The position numbers and the translations under genes are program-made. From the NCBI GenBank assembly GCA_946405135.1, contig CAMJGD010000015.1:1-64000 (forward strand): a stretch of 64,000 nt of DNA, read 5' to 3'. The notes beneath the pieces are model-generated. The model saw nothing but the letters and a program-made list of their open reading frames with translations. It was not told the origin of the DNA and searched no databases. Within the stretch, counting starts at the first letter, position 1. Each line of letters starts with the position of its first letter. This stretch comes from an uncultured Clostridiaceae bacterium. GTDB lineage: Bacteria; Bacillota; Clostridia; Clostridiales; Clostridiaceae. Of the stretch, positions 1-8,395 are shown one piece after another.

Positions 1-61
1 TTGAATAAGGAATAAATCTCTAAATATTAGATTTTAGTAGATTTTATGTAACGGCATATAT

Positions 62-709
62 ATGAAAAATACAAAAAGAATATTTTATAAGTACAGACAT
101 TTTTATTCTCTTTTAATCTTTATTCCTCTTCTTTTATGGTTTAAATATTGTGAGGATAATATTGTACCTAGGTATATAATGCATTCACCTTTAGATGACA
201 GGATACCCTTTATAAAACAATTTGTAATACCTTATATAGTATGGTATTTTTATATAGCTTTTGGTCTTGTGTATGTAGGGATACATTCAAAACAGGATTA
301 TTATAAGCTATTGGTATTTTTAGCAGGGGGGATGGCTATATGCTACATCATATATATGATATTCCCTAATGCTCAAGATTTAAGGCCTGAAATTACTCAA
401 AAAGATACTTTTTCAATAATAATAAAATATTTATATGAAATTGATACTCCTACCAATGTGTGCCCTAGTATTCATGTACTTAATTCCGTTGCAGTAGATG
501 CGGCTTTACGTAATTGTTCTAACTTTAGCAGTAAAAAAGGAGCAAAAGAAATATCATTCATTATTATGATATCCATATGTATTTCTACATTATTTATAAA
601 GCAGCATTCAATTATTGATTTTATAAATGGATTTATATTAGCTATAGTATTTTATATACCTATCTATGCTGTACCAAATATTAAAAAGGCTATAGCACAG
701 TACAATTAA
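62..709 (+). CDS. PAP2-family membrane phosphatase
   Basis: A 215-residue membrane protein with about five hydrophobic segments (near residues 13-33, 52-73, 80-101, 164-179 and 184-204). Two signatures of the PAP2 superfamily are visible: PSIH at 135-138 and H182/D186 in QHSIID, which supply the catalytic histidines and aspartate in this family. The first PAP2 motif is not clear. Family members remove phosphate from lipid phosphates such as undecaprenyl pyrophosphate or phosphatidate; the substrate here cannot be read from sequence. The ATG at 62 has no strong ribosome binding site. The gene overlaps the convergent methyltransferase gene by 4 bp. Confidence 0.75.
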   Translation: MKNTKRIFYKYRHFYSLLIFIPLLLWFKYCEDNIVPRYIMHSPLDDRIPFIKQFVIPYIVWYFYIAFGLVYVGIHSKQDYYKLLVFLAGGMAICYIIYMIFPNAQDLRPEITQKDTFSIIIKYLYEIDTPTNVCPSIHVLNSVAVDAALRNCSNFSSKKGAKEISFIIMISICISTLFIKQHSIIDFINGFILAIVFYIPIYAVPNIKKAIAQYN

Positions 710-1695
710 ATGCATAAAGTTATATAGCGTTTAAATCTGTTTTTTGAAGCATAACATCTGTCTATAATTTTAAACCCAGAGGCTATGAGATGCTCGTCCA
801 TGTTTTCAAAAGTAATGATAACCATTTTATTTGCTATGCGGCGGGCGCATTTTATTATATCTATCTGCTGCTTAAGAGTTATAGGAGAAAACAGACCATA
901 GGGAAGATCTACAATGGCTACATCATAGACTTGATTTATACTTTGCATATCAGCATTGGTAATCACATCTTTGTAACCAAAATATTTAAGATTTTTCTTG
1001 GCATTTTCAGCAATGCTGGAGTTAATCTCATAACCTGAAATATCTGCTCCAAGAGAAAGTCCATCCATAACTATTGTTCCTATACCGCAACAAGGATCTA
1101 TTATTTTAAGTCCTAGATCATTGCCCAAAGCAATGTTAACTAAGGTCCTTGAAACTCTGACATCTAAAGCGTTAGAGTAGTTATAGGGCTTTTTATTATG
1201 TATTTTCCAAATGCATTTATTTTTTTCATATTTGCCCAATATCCAGGTTCCAGCTATATTGGTTACAGCAAAATTTATATTAGGATTATGCATCTCAGCT
1301 CTTCCATTAATATTAAAGCCAATCAAACTCTCAATACTTCTTCTCTCATGAAAATCAATGCTTTTACTCTCAATATTGATGCAGGAAACTTTAAATTTTT
1401 CACAGGATAAATTAGTATCAACTATCTGTTTTATTAGGCCTTCTAAGTTATAAGCCTTATACATTATGCATATGCAGTGTTTTATGAAGGGACTTCTAGA
1501 AGGATCAACATAGTGGCAGGAAAAAAAGTACTTTCTTTTTGGAACTATGTTAAAAAGACGTTTCATTTCCATTTTACATAAGCTTTCCTCATGAATATTA
1601 TAATTAATGGTATATAAATATTGTTTTAATTGATTTTTATTAAATGGCTTTGGTAAAAAAGCTTTATATTTTATATTACTATGCAGTTGTTGCAA
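706..1695 (-). CDS. TRM11/UPF0020-like RNA methyltransferase
   Basis: Predicted SAM-dependent nucleic acid methyltransferase of 329 residues. The C-terminal half has the SAM-binding motif DPCCGIGT and the catalytic DLPYG motif (the N/D-PPY type that targets an exocyclic or ring amino group). The stretch before it resembles the THUMP-associated region of TRM11-like tRNA guanosine methyltransferases, so a tRNA or rRNA base is the likely target. A GTG at 1704 would open the frame, but it lies inside the ribosome binding site AAAGAGGTG. The TTG at 1695, six bases downstream of that site, is the better start. The exact modified base is unknown. Confidence 0.75.
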   Translation of the reverse strand: MQQLHSNIKYKAFLPKPFNKNQLKQYLYTINYNIHEESLCKMEMKRLFNIVPKRKYFFSCHYVDPSRSPFIKHCICIMYKAYNLEGLIKQIVDTNLSCEKFKVSCINIESKSIDFHERRSIESLIGFNINGRAEMHNPNINFAVTNIAGTWILGKYEKNKCIWKIHNKKPYNYSNALDVRVSRTLVNIALGNDLGLKIIDPCCGIGTIVMDGLSLGADISGYEINSSIAENAKKNLKYFGYKDVITNADMQSINQVYDVAIVDLPYGLFSPITLKQQIDIIKCARRIANKMVIITFENMDEHLIASGFKIIDRCYASKNRFKRYITLCI

Positions 1696-1922
1696 TATAA
1701 ACACCTCTTTTTACATACTATAATTCTAGTATATAACAAAAGTAAAATAAATCATAGAAATTAATGGAAACAACCAAAGCTTCTTAATAGTAACAGTATG
1801 CAAAATTGTGAAAACTAATTTGTATATGTGATATGTAAATATATCTGGGCAATGTTAAACCAGAAGCTGAATGTAGCTTCTGGTTTTGAAATTAAATATG
1901 AAATGTGCATAAGTTTAATAAT

Positions 1923-3800
1923 TTATTTCATTAATTTACAAATATCTTTAGTAAATTCCAAAGGATCTTCTATGGATAATCCCTCAATGAGAAGAGCTTG
2001 GTTATATAGTAGATTAGTGTACATTTTTAATTTGTCTTTATCATGTTCAAAGGCATCTTTTAAAGCACTAAATACTTCATGGTTAATATTAAGCTCTAAA
2101 ATTTTATCTGCTTTAATATTTGGATTGTTTGGCATATCATTTAATATTTTTTCCATTTCTATGGATAATTCTCCGTCACTAGATAGACAAACTGGATGAT
2201 TTTTTAGTCTCTTTGAAGCTCTAACATCTTTGACTTTTCCAGATAAGCTTTCATTCATAAATTTAAAAATTTCTTTGTTTTCTTCTTTTTCTTCATTATC
2301 TATATTTTGTTCTTCTGGTTCAATGCCTAAATCGCCGCTGGAAACAGATTTAAACTCTTTATCTTTATAGTTCATCAGCATGCGGATTGCAAATTCATCT
2401 ATATCTTCAGTAAAATATAGAATTTCAAACCCTTTTTCTGATACAAGTTCTGTTTGAGGAAGTTTACTAATTTTTTCATTAGATTCACCGCAAGCATAGT
2501 ATATATATTTTTGATCTTTAGCCATACTATTTACATACTCATCTAAAGTTATCATTTTATTTTGTTTTGAGGAATAAAACATTAATAAGTCTTGTAAATC
2601 TTCCCTGTTTGCACCAAAGTCACTGTAGATACCATATTTAAGCTGTCTGCCAAAGTTTTTATAGAATTCTTCATACTTATCTCTTTCATTTTTAATCATG
2701 AGTAATAGTTCACTTTTTATTTTATCTTTAATCTTTTTAGCAATGAGTTTAAGTTGTCTGTCATGCTGTAACATTTCTCTTGAAATGTTTAGAGATAAGT
2801 CCTCTGAATCCACTAGACCTTGAACAAAGCTAAAATAATCAGGCAGCAAATCAGCACATTTATTCATGATGAGTACACCACTGGAATATAGTTCTAACCC
2901 TTTTTCATATTCCTTAGTGTAAAAATCATAAGGAGTTTTAGATGGTATGTATAATATGGAGTTAAAACTTACTGCACCATCAACGCTTACATGAATTGAT
3001 TTTAATGGTTTACTAAAGCCAAAATGTTTTTCAGAATAAAATTTTTCATAATCTTCAGTTGTAAGTTCATTTTTATTTTTTTTCCATATTGGTACCATGC
3101 TGTTAATTACTTCATACTCTGTATAATCTTCATATTCATCTTCAGAACCTTCTTTAAGCTTTTGGTTTGTAACTAGCATTTTTATTGGATATCTTATGAA
3201 ATCAGAGTATTTTTTGATAATGGACCTAAGAGTATATTCTTCTAAAAATTCATCATAGTGTTCATCCTCAGTATTTTCTTTAATTTTAAGAATAATATCT
3301 GTACCTGGAGTTTCTTTTTGATAAGGTTCAATGGTATATCCATCTGCACCTTCTGATTCCCACTTATAGCCTTCTTCACTTCCTAAAGCTTTACTTATAA
3401 CAGTTACGCAGTCTGCTACCATAAAAGCAGAATAAAATCCAACACCGAACTGGCCTATGATATCAAAGCCATCCTTTAATTCATTTTCTTTTTTAAAAGC
3501 TAAAGAACCGCTTCTAGCAATAATTCCAAGATTTTCTTCCAATTCTTCTTTTGTCATACCTATACCTGTATCAGATATAGTTAAAGTTCTATTTTTTTTA
3601 TCAGGAGTAATTTTAATATAATAATTATCTTTGTCAAAATTAAGTGATTTGTCAGTTAAAGCTTTGTAATAAATTTTGTCAACAGCATCGCTTGAGTTAG
3701 AAATAAGTTCTCTTAAAAAGATTTCCTTTTGAGTATAAATTGAGTTAATCATTAAATCTAATAATTTTTTTGATTCAGCTTTAAATTGTTTTTTTCCCAT
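1923..3800 (-). CDS. htpG: Hsp90-family chaperone HtpG
   Basis: Full-length bacterial Hsp90 of 625 residues. The N-terminal GHKL ATPase domain shows the conserved blocks [13 protein letters not shown] (31-43), DTGIGM (77-82) and [11 protein letters not shown] (116-126), which bind ATP and form the lid. The middle and C-terminal dimerisation domains follow at normal length. The ATG at 3800 is preceded by GAGAGGAG with nine bases of spacing. HtpG is a cytoplasmic ATP-dependent chaperone for client proteins under stress. A perfect CIRCE operator lies about 80 bp upstream, so the gene is probably repressed by HrcA. Confidence 0.97.
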   Translation of the reverse strand: MGKKQFKAESKKLLDLMINSIYTQKEIFLRELISNSSDAVDKIYYKALTDKSLNFDKDNYYIKITPDKKNRTLTISDTGIGMTKEELEENLGIIARSGSLAFKKENELKDGFDIIGQFGVGFYSAFMVADCVTVISKALGSEEGYKWESEGADGYTIEPYQKETPGTDIILKIKENTEDEHYDEFLEEYTLRSIIKKYSDFIRYPIKMLVTNQKLKEGSEDEYEDYTEYEVINSMVPIWKKNKNELTTEDYEKFYSEKHFGFSKPLKSIHVSVDGAVSFNSILYIPSKTPYDFYTKEYEKGLELYSSGVLIMNKCADLLPDYFSFVQGLVDSEDLSLNISREMLQHDRQLKLIAKKIKDKIKSELLLMIKNERDKYEEFYKNFGRQLKYGIYSDFGANREDLQDLLMFYSSKQNKMITLDEYVNSMAKDQKYIYYACGESNEKISKLPQTELVSEKGFEILYFTEDIDEFAIRMLMNYKDKEFKSVSSGDLGIEPEEQNIDNEEKEENKEIFKFMNESLSGKVKDVRASKRLKNHPVCLSSDGELSIEMEKILNDMPNNPNIKADKILELNINHEVFSALKDAFEHDKDKLKMYTNLLYNQALLIEGLSIEDPLEFTKDICKLMK

Positions 3801-3881
3801 AAAAATATGCTCCTCTCATATAAGTAAAAGTAGGTTTATATACTAAGGTTCTATATTTTTATTTAAATAAGAACTTTGTAA

Positions 3882-3908
3882 TTAGCACTCTATATTAATG
3901 AGTGCTAA
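3882..3908. promoter_or_regulatory. CIRCE operator (HrcA box) upstream of htpG
   Basis: Perfect CIRCE: TTAGCACTC at 3882-3890, a nine-base spacer, and GAGTGCTAA at 3900-3908. This is the known binding site of the heat-shock repressor HrcA. A TTGACA hexamer for the minus strand lies at 3941-3936. A TATAAT-like hexamer at 3913-3908 overlaps the operator edge, but the 22-base spacing is longer than usual, so the exact promoter is uncertain. Binding here would block htpG transcription. Confidence 0.95.
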
Positions 3909-4074
3909 TTATAAAGTTACCAAATTAACCAAATTTGTCAATTGTATTTTTGTATTTTTATGTATATTTTTTGTAACTTTTTTGTTAATAAGTATAGTTA
4001 AAAATTTTGAGGGCTTATAGATTTATCCATTTTCTGCTTATCTAGGTTGCTTTATTATGCAAAATATTTTGTGA

Positions 4075-4080
4075 TATAAT
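4075..4080 (+). promoter_or_regulatory. Possible extended -10 promoter for the ArsC-like gene
   Basis: TATAAT preceded by TG and one base (extended -10), about 80 bp before the start at 4160. No good -35 is present at the usual distance. This and the CIRCE region are the only signals I see in the gap 3801-4159. Confidence 0.4.
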
Positions 4081-4159
4081 GATATGTAACTAAATAGTAA
4101 GGTTATGGCATTATGTTAAATAACCTGATGTAAGACTTAATAGAAGGGAATGCAAATTT

Positions 4160-4498
4160 ATGAATATACAAATTTTTGGAACAAAAAAATGTTTTGATAC
4201 AAAAAAAGCAGAAAGGTACTTTAAAGAGAGAAGAATAAAGTATCAGTTTATTGATTTAACTGAAAAGTCTTTAAGCAAAGGTGAGCTACAAAGTGTAAAA
4301 GCTGCAGTAGGATTAGAAAAGCTGATTAACAGTAAGAGTAAAGAATATGAAAGATTAAACCTTCAGCATATAAGAAATGATAGCACTAAAGAAGAGATTC
4401 TTTTGAATAATCCTAAATTATACAATACACCTATAGTTCGTAGTGGAAAGCAAGCTACTGTGGGATATGAGCCAGAGGTTTGGAAAACCTGGGATTAA
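4160..4498 (+). CDS. ArsC/Spx-family thioredoxin-fold protein
   Basis: A 112-residue protein with the ArsC-like fold. It starts with a beta strand and the active-site loop KKCFDTKKAERYF, with a single conserved Cys11 in a C-x-x-T setting. It ends with the family pattern NTPIVRSGKQATVGYEPEVWK. The family includes arsenate reductases, the RNA polymerase regulator Spx (C-x-x-C) and uncharacterised YffB-type proteins. Without the second cysteine it is not a classic Spx, and no arsenic genes lie nearby, so its role is open. Ribosome binding site GAAGGGAA precedes the ATG. Confidence 0.75.
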   Translation: MNIQIFGTKKCFDTKKAERYFKERRIKYQFIDLTEKSLSKGELQSVKAAVGLEKLINSKSKEYERLNLQHIRNDSTKEEILLNNPKLYNTPIVRSGKQATVGYEPEVWKTWD

Positions 4499-4535
4499 TT
4501 ATAGTTTATAGCAGGTATGGGAATAAATATACTTT

Positions 4536-5627
4536 TTATTGAATATTATTATTGATTTTATATATGAGACTTGCTCTGTTATCCACTTGTAACTTTTTAA
4601 ATATATTTTCCATATGAGTTTTTACAGTATGATAGCTTATAAATAAGCTTTGAGAGATTTCTTTATTGCTCAAGCCTTTTGAAACTAAGGTTATAATTTC
4701 TACTTCTCTATTAGTCAAATTGTAACTAGAGGCAATATCATTAAGTGTTCTGTTATTTGATTTTATTTCCTTAGTTATATAAATATGTATTACTGGTTCT
4801 AACCCAGTAAAGGCATTTGATACTATGGATGAAGTTATTTTGAATTTGTAGTTATCTATAGATCTACACAGAAAAGGATAAGAATCGGTTTGCCTATAGT
4901 TACATTCCATAAATAACTTATTCATTACATGCTCTATAGGATTTAAGCATGATTTGTCATTCAATATATCTAAACAGAAATCTTTAGCAATATTATTAGA
5001 ATATATTATAGAATGGTTACTGTTTAAAACCACTAGTCCTATAGGACACTGTGAAGTCATGTTTTCTAAAAGCTTCTCTTGATAAGATAACTGATTTACT
5101 TGAATATAATTATTAAGTGAGCCAGAAATAAATCTACTGAGTTTTTCTAAAATCAATACATCTTTTGATGTAAAATTTCCTGATTCTTTAGGATTAAAAA
5201 CACCTATACCACCCAATAAATTATTTCCTAGAATTAAAGGAACTGCAATTTCATAATATAAGTTATCTAAACGCAAAAAATCTCTATAATATTCTGTATT
5301 TTCAAATTGACGGTAGGTCATTATATCTGTTATGGTTATGACATTTTTTTTAAAAGTTGAGTTAGGTTCTTTTAAAGCATAAAAAATATCAGTACTATGA
5401 TAATAGTTTATATAGGTTTTAATTGAATCAGGATTTATATTAGTAACTACTGGATCTATAAAATGTCCGTTATTATCTGCTAAAAAGAAAGTTAGATGAT
5501 TATATCCAAAAAAATCAGAAAGATTTTTAAGGGTTGTGCTTCGAAAATTAGTTTTTATATTTTGAACTTGAGTTATAAATTCAAGTATTTTTTCATAATC
5601 TTTTTTGCTAAGCTGGGATTTAACCAT
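4536..5627 (-). CDS. GAF-PAS-LuxR transcriptional regulator
   Basis: A 363-residue regulator. Residues about 20-180 look like a GAF-type sensory domain, and residues about 190-280 a PAS-like domain (start CPIGLVVLNSNHSIIYSNN). The last 60 residues are a LuxR/FixJ helix-turn-helix: LTNREVEIITLVSKGLSNKE followed by ISYHTVKTHMENIFKKL. No response-regulator receiver domain is present, so it probably senses a small molecule directly. It is divergent from the dehydrogenase gene at 5883, and the 255-bp gap holds paired repeats, which suggests it controls that gene and itself. The ligand is unknown. Confidence 0.8.
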   Translation of the reverse strand: MVKSQLSKKDYEKILEFITQVQNIKTNFRSTTLKNLSDFFGYNHLTFFLADNNGHFIDPVVTNINPDSIKTYINYYHSTDIFYALKEPNSTFKKNVITITDIMTYRQFENTEYYRDFLRLDNLYYEIAVPLILGNNLLGGIGVFNPKESGNFTSKDVLILEKLSRFISGSLNNYIQVNQLSYQEKLLENMTSQCPIGLVVLNSNHSIIYSNNIAKDFCLDILNDKSCLNPIEHVMNKLFMECNYRQTDSYPFLCRSIDNYKFKITSSIVSNAFTGLEPVIHIYITKEIKSNNRTLNDIASSYNLTNREVEIITLVSKGLSNKEISQSLFISYHTVKTHMENIFKKLQVDNRASLIYKINNNIQ

Positions 5628-5702
5628 GAAAACATCCTTCCTTTCTTTGTGTACTAATGTTATGTAGATGTAAAAGACTACTTAGATTATTATATATCAA
5701 AT

Positions 5703-5768
5703 TATGTTTTAAGGATAGGAAATAGGTAAAAAGTATTATATGTTTTAAGGAATATAACCCTTTTTACC
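5703..5768. repeat. Direct and inverted repeats between luxR-type and SDR genes
   Basis: The 13-mer TATGTTTTAAGGA occurs at 5703-5715 and again at 5739-5751, 36 bp apart. An inverted pair, GGTAAAAAG (5725-5733) and CTTTTTACC (5760-5768), interleaves with it. Location in a divergent regulator/target gap makes these candidate binding sites for the LuxR-type regulator; this is inference. Confidence 0.5.
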
Positions 5769-5882
5769 GATAGATATCAATTAAAAATTTTGAAATAATT
5801 AATTAAAAGCATAATTAATAGTCATTATAATTTACAGTGATAAAAATATAACATAACATTGAAATAAGAAGGGGTGTTCACA

Positions 5883-6686
5883 ATGTATAAAAATATGGAA
5901 GGTCAAATTGCAGTTATAACAGGCGGCGGTTCAGGTATAGGTCGTGATATATGTATAGAATTTGCTAAATGCGGCGCTAAAGTTATGGTTACTGGAAGAA
6001 CAGAAGCTAATATCAATGAGACAAAAAAGTTAATCCAGGATTTAAATGGATACGCAGAAGCTTATAAAATGGATGTTTCTAATAAAGAAAATGTAGAAAG
6101 TGTATTTGAAGAAATATATAATAAGCATGGTAAAATAGATATTCTTATAAACAATGCAGGATTTTCAACACCTCCTACATTCTGCACTAATATGTCAGAC
6201 AGTGATTGGGATGGACTTATAAAAACTCATTTATATGGAGCTTTTTATTGTTCAAGAGCATGTGCTAAATTTATGAAAAAAAATAACTATGGAAGAATTG
6301 TAAATATGTCCTCTGTAGCAGGAGTATTTGGTTTTGCAGGTAATATTAATTATTCTACTGCTAAAACAGCCATAGTTGGATTTACTTATTCTTTAGCTAA
6401 GGAACTTGGACCATATGGCATAACAGTTAATGCAATACAACCTGGAATTATAAGAACTTCTATGACCGAAGAAGCTTTAAATGCTTTAGAAGCAAAATTT
6501 GTTGATGAAACACCTATAAAGAGAATTGGTGAACCAAAGGATGTTGCTTCAGCAGCTTTATTCTTCTGTGGTCCTGATTCAGGATTTGTTACAGGGGTTA
6601 TAATGAGAGTTGATGGAGGATATGTTTTAAATACAGGAATGGATATTCTTATGATGCAAATGTGCCCTGATGAACAAAATAATTAA
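5883..6686 (+). CDS. Short-chain dehydrogenase/reductase
   Basis: Classical SDR of 267 residues, NAD(P)-dependent oxidoreductase. From the ATG at 5883 it shows the Rossmann motif TGGGSGIG (13-20), NNAG (90-93), and the catalytic set Ser143/144, Tyr157 and Lys161 in NINYSTAKTA. A GTG at 5874 is in frame but sits inside the ribosome binding site AGAAGGGG, so the ATG is preferred. The substrate is not readable; 3-oxoacyl and hydroxysteroid reductases share this architecture. The divergent GAF-PAS-LuxR gene is a plausible regulator. A strong hairpin terminator follows. Confidence 0.85.
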   Translation: MYKNMEGQIAVITGGGSGIGRDICIEFAKCGAKVMVTGRTEANINETKKLIQDLNGYAEAYKMDVSNKENVESVFEEIYNKHGKIDILINNAGFSTPPTFCTNMSDSDWDGLIKTHLYGAFYCSRACAKFMKKNNYGRIVNMSSVAGVFGFAGNINYSTAKTAIVGFTYSLAKELGPYGITVNAIQPGIIRTSMTEEALNALEAKFVDETPIKRIGEPKDVASAALFFCGPDSGFVTGVIMRVDGGYVLNTGMDILMMQMCPDEQNN

Positions 6687-6777
6687 ACTGATGTTAAGAT
6701 ATAAAAATAATTATTGATAACAATTATTTTCAATTAAATTTATTTTTAAGGATAGTGTATTACAAGAAATATTTATT

Positions 6778-6836
6778 AAGATAGGAACCAGAATCTCATT
6801 TGTAATGAATGGATTGATTCTGGTTCCTATCTTTTT
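6778..6836 (+). terminator. Rho-independent terminator after SDR gene
   Basis: An 18-bp perfect stem (6778-6795 with 6816-6833) around a 20-base loop, followed by a short T run ending at 6836. It lies about 90 bp after the SDR stop. Confidence 0.8.
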
Positions 6837-6871
6837 GTAGATGAATTTACAAGTTTAATTAATATAGATAG

Positions 6872-7531
6872 TTATTTATAATAATAAAAAATAGCTTCTA
6901 TTCTTGCATTTACGCTCATTTCACCAGGTAAAACAGGTGTGGTGGGTGAAGAAAATTTCATAAGAGAGCTTTCTTGAACTGTAGCTGTATAGTTTTCTTC
7001 GGTGATCTTATAAGGTGTTTCATATACTTGAACCTTTAAGCTTTGACTCATTTCCATGGCTTTGTGTACTGCATTTCTAATAGCCAGCTTTAAGGCTTCA
7101 TTGTAGTATTTAGATGGATTATCTAGGGTAAAAGTTATCTTATCTACGCTATTGGCGCCACTTAAAGTAGCAGCGTCTATAATCTCTCCTATTTTAGTTA
7201 GATCTTTAATGGTTACAGCTAAAATATTTATAACTCTATATCCTCTGAATATTTGTTTTCCTTCCACATAGTCATATTGAGGCTCAATATTATAATAAAC
7301 TGTACGAATATGGTTTTTAGGTATGCCCATTTCAAATAATTTATTTATAACAGCAGTGGATTTTACTGTATTTTCTTTTTGAGCTTTTTCTAAGCTGATA
7401 TTTTCAGTGATAACCCCTAAATTAACTGCTGCACTGTCCGGATCAACCTTTAATGTGCCAACACCATTAATTTTCATAGTACCTTTATTTTGAACATAAG
7501 GATTTGAATAATAAAAGCCGCAATTTGTCAT
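6872..7531 (-). CDS. SIMPL-domain (DUF541/YggE-like) protein
   Basis: A 219-residue protein built of the SIMPL domain: GVGTLKVDPDSAAVNLGV near the start, then the regions around TAVINKLFEMGIPKNHIRT, GYRVINILAVTIKD and YNEALKLAIRNAVHKAMEMS. Relatives form oligomeric rings or associate with signalling partners, but the function is not established. Most relatives are exported; here no signal peptide is seen, as the N-terminus is MTNCGFYYSNPYVQNKG. The ATG at 7543 abuts AAAAAGGA with no spacing, so the ATG at 7531 is the better start. Confidence 0.8.
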   Translation of the reverse strand: MTNCGFYYSNPYVQNKGTMKINGVGTLKVDPDSAAVNLGVITENISLEKAQKENTVKSTAVINKLFEMGIPKNHIRTVYYNIEPQYDYVEGKQIFRGYRVINILAVTIKDLTKIGEIIDAATLSGANSVDKITFTLDNPSKYYNEALKLAIRNAVHKAMEMSQSLKVQVYETPYKITEENYTATVQESSLMKFSSPTTPVLPGEMSVNARIEAIFYYYK

Positions 7532-7822
7532 TATAAATATCATTCCTTTTTATAATAAATTTACTATATATTATGAAATTCTATAAAATACATTTACATA
7601 TATAATGCTTTTTTAGAAAAATATTAAAGATAAGCTAAAATAAGATTAGCAGGCTAATAAAAAAGTATTGTCATAATTAATTGGTAAGCATATTATGAAT
7701 TAATGTTTTTTATATAATATTCTTATTTAGATACATAAGAGCTAGTAATAAGCATTAAACTAAGTTTATAGAAAATTTTATAATATTCAAAGAAACCTAG
7801 TTTTTAAATTTTTATGAAGTTA

Positions 7823-7851
7823 TTGACCTATAAAATTATTGGTGATAATAT
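7823..7851 (+). promoter_or_regulatory. Sigma-A promoter of the marR-ABC operon
   Basis: TTGACC at 7823-7828, a 17-base spacer, and TAATAT at 7846-7851. The predicted transcription start falls at about 7858, at the left edge of the palindrome described next. Upstream, 7544-7822 shows no other clear signal. Confidence 0.75.
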
Positions 7852-7857
7852 AAAATA

Positions 7858-7875
7858 TATTTAGTTAACTAAATA
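7858..7875. promoter_or_regulatory. 18-bp palindromic operator, probable MarR box
   Basis: Perfect palindrome TATTTAGTTAACTAAATA directly over the predicted transcription start and ahead of the MarR gene. MarR dimers bind such short AT-rich palindromes, so autorepression of the operon is likely. Confidence 0.75.
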
Positions 7876-7892
7876 ATTAGGGGGTGACAGTG

Positions 7893-8345
7893 GTGGAGTT
7901 CTTTAAATCAGATACTTTGTATTATATATTTCATCAGGTTTTAAGATTCCATTATCAGCGTACTCATATGCTGCTTGATGATATAGGACTTTATCCTGGT
8001 CAACCAGGACTTTTGTTTGCCTTAAGTGTGAAAGACGGACAAAGCCAAAAGGATTTGGCAAATAAACTTAATATAAAGCCAGCTACTATTACTGTGATGC
8101 TTAATAGAATGGAAAAATCAAATTTAGTAGAAAGACATCCAGATCCAGAAGATCAGCGAGTGTCTAGGGTATACATTACTAAACAAGGCAAAGAGGTTTG
8201 CAATGAATTGCGTAAAGTTATGAAAATTATAGACTCAGAATGCTTTAAAAATTTTACAGAAGAAGAAAAAGTGATACTTCGAAGATTATTAATGCAAATG
8301 AGGGATAATCTTTCAGAAGCTTGTGATAAAAAATCAGAGATTTAA
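7893..8345 (+). CDS. MarR-family repressor
   Basis: A winged-helix regulator of about 150 residues. The recognition region is QSQKDLANKLNIKPATITVM with the wing DPEDQRVSRVYITKQG, typical of MarR. GTG codons at 7884, 7890 and 7893 are in frame. The ribosome binding site AGGGGGTG covers the first, so 7893 (or 7890) is the likely start. It heads an operon with two ABC exporter half-transporters and sits behind a palindrome at the promoter. The likely role is to repress the exporter until a drug or other ligand binds; the ligand is unknown. Confidence 0.9.
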   Translation: MEFFKSDTLYYIFHQVLRFHYQRTHMLLDDIGLYPGQPGLLFALSVKDGQSQKDLANKLNIKPATITVMLNRMEKSNLVERHPDPEDQRVSRVYITKQGKEVCNELRKVMKIIDSECFKNFTEEEKVILRRLLMQMRDNLSEACDKKSEI

Positions 8346-8395
8346 AGTCAAAGTTATAAAAATCTACATATTTTAACTTGCTGGGAGGATTATTT

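Noticed and set aside
4160-4498. Spx global regulator or functional arsenate reductase
   Set aside because: It lacks the Spx C-x-x-C pair and has no ars neighbours; only family membership is supported.
5883-6686. Bile-acid hydroxysteroid dehydrogenase
   Set aside because: Only general SDR features are visible; no bile-acid gene neighbours, so the substrate is left open.
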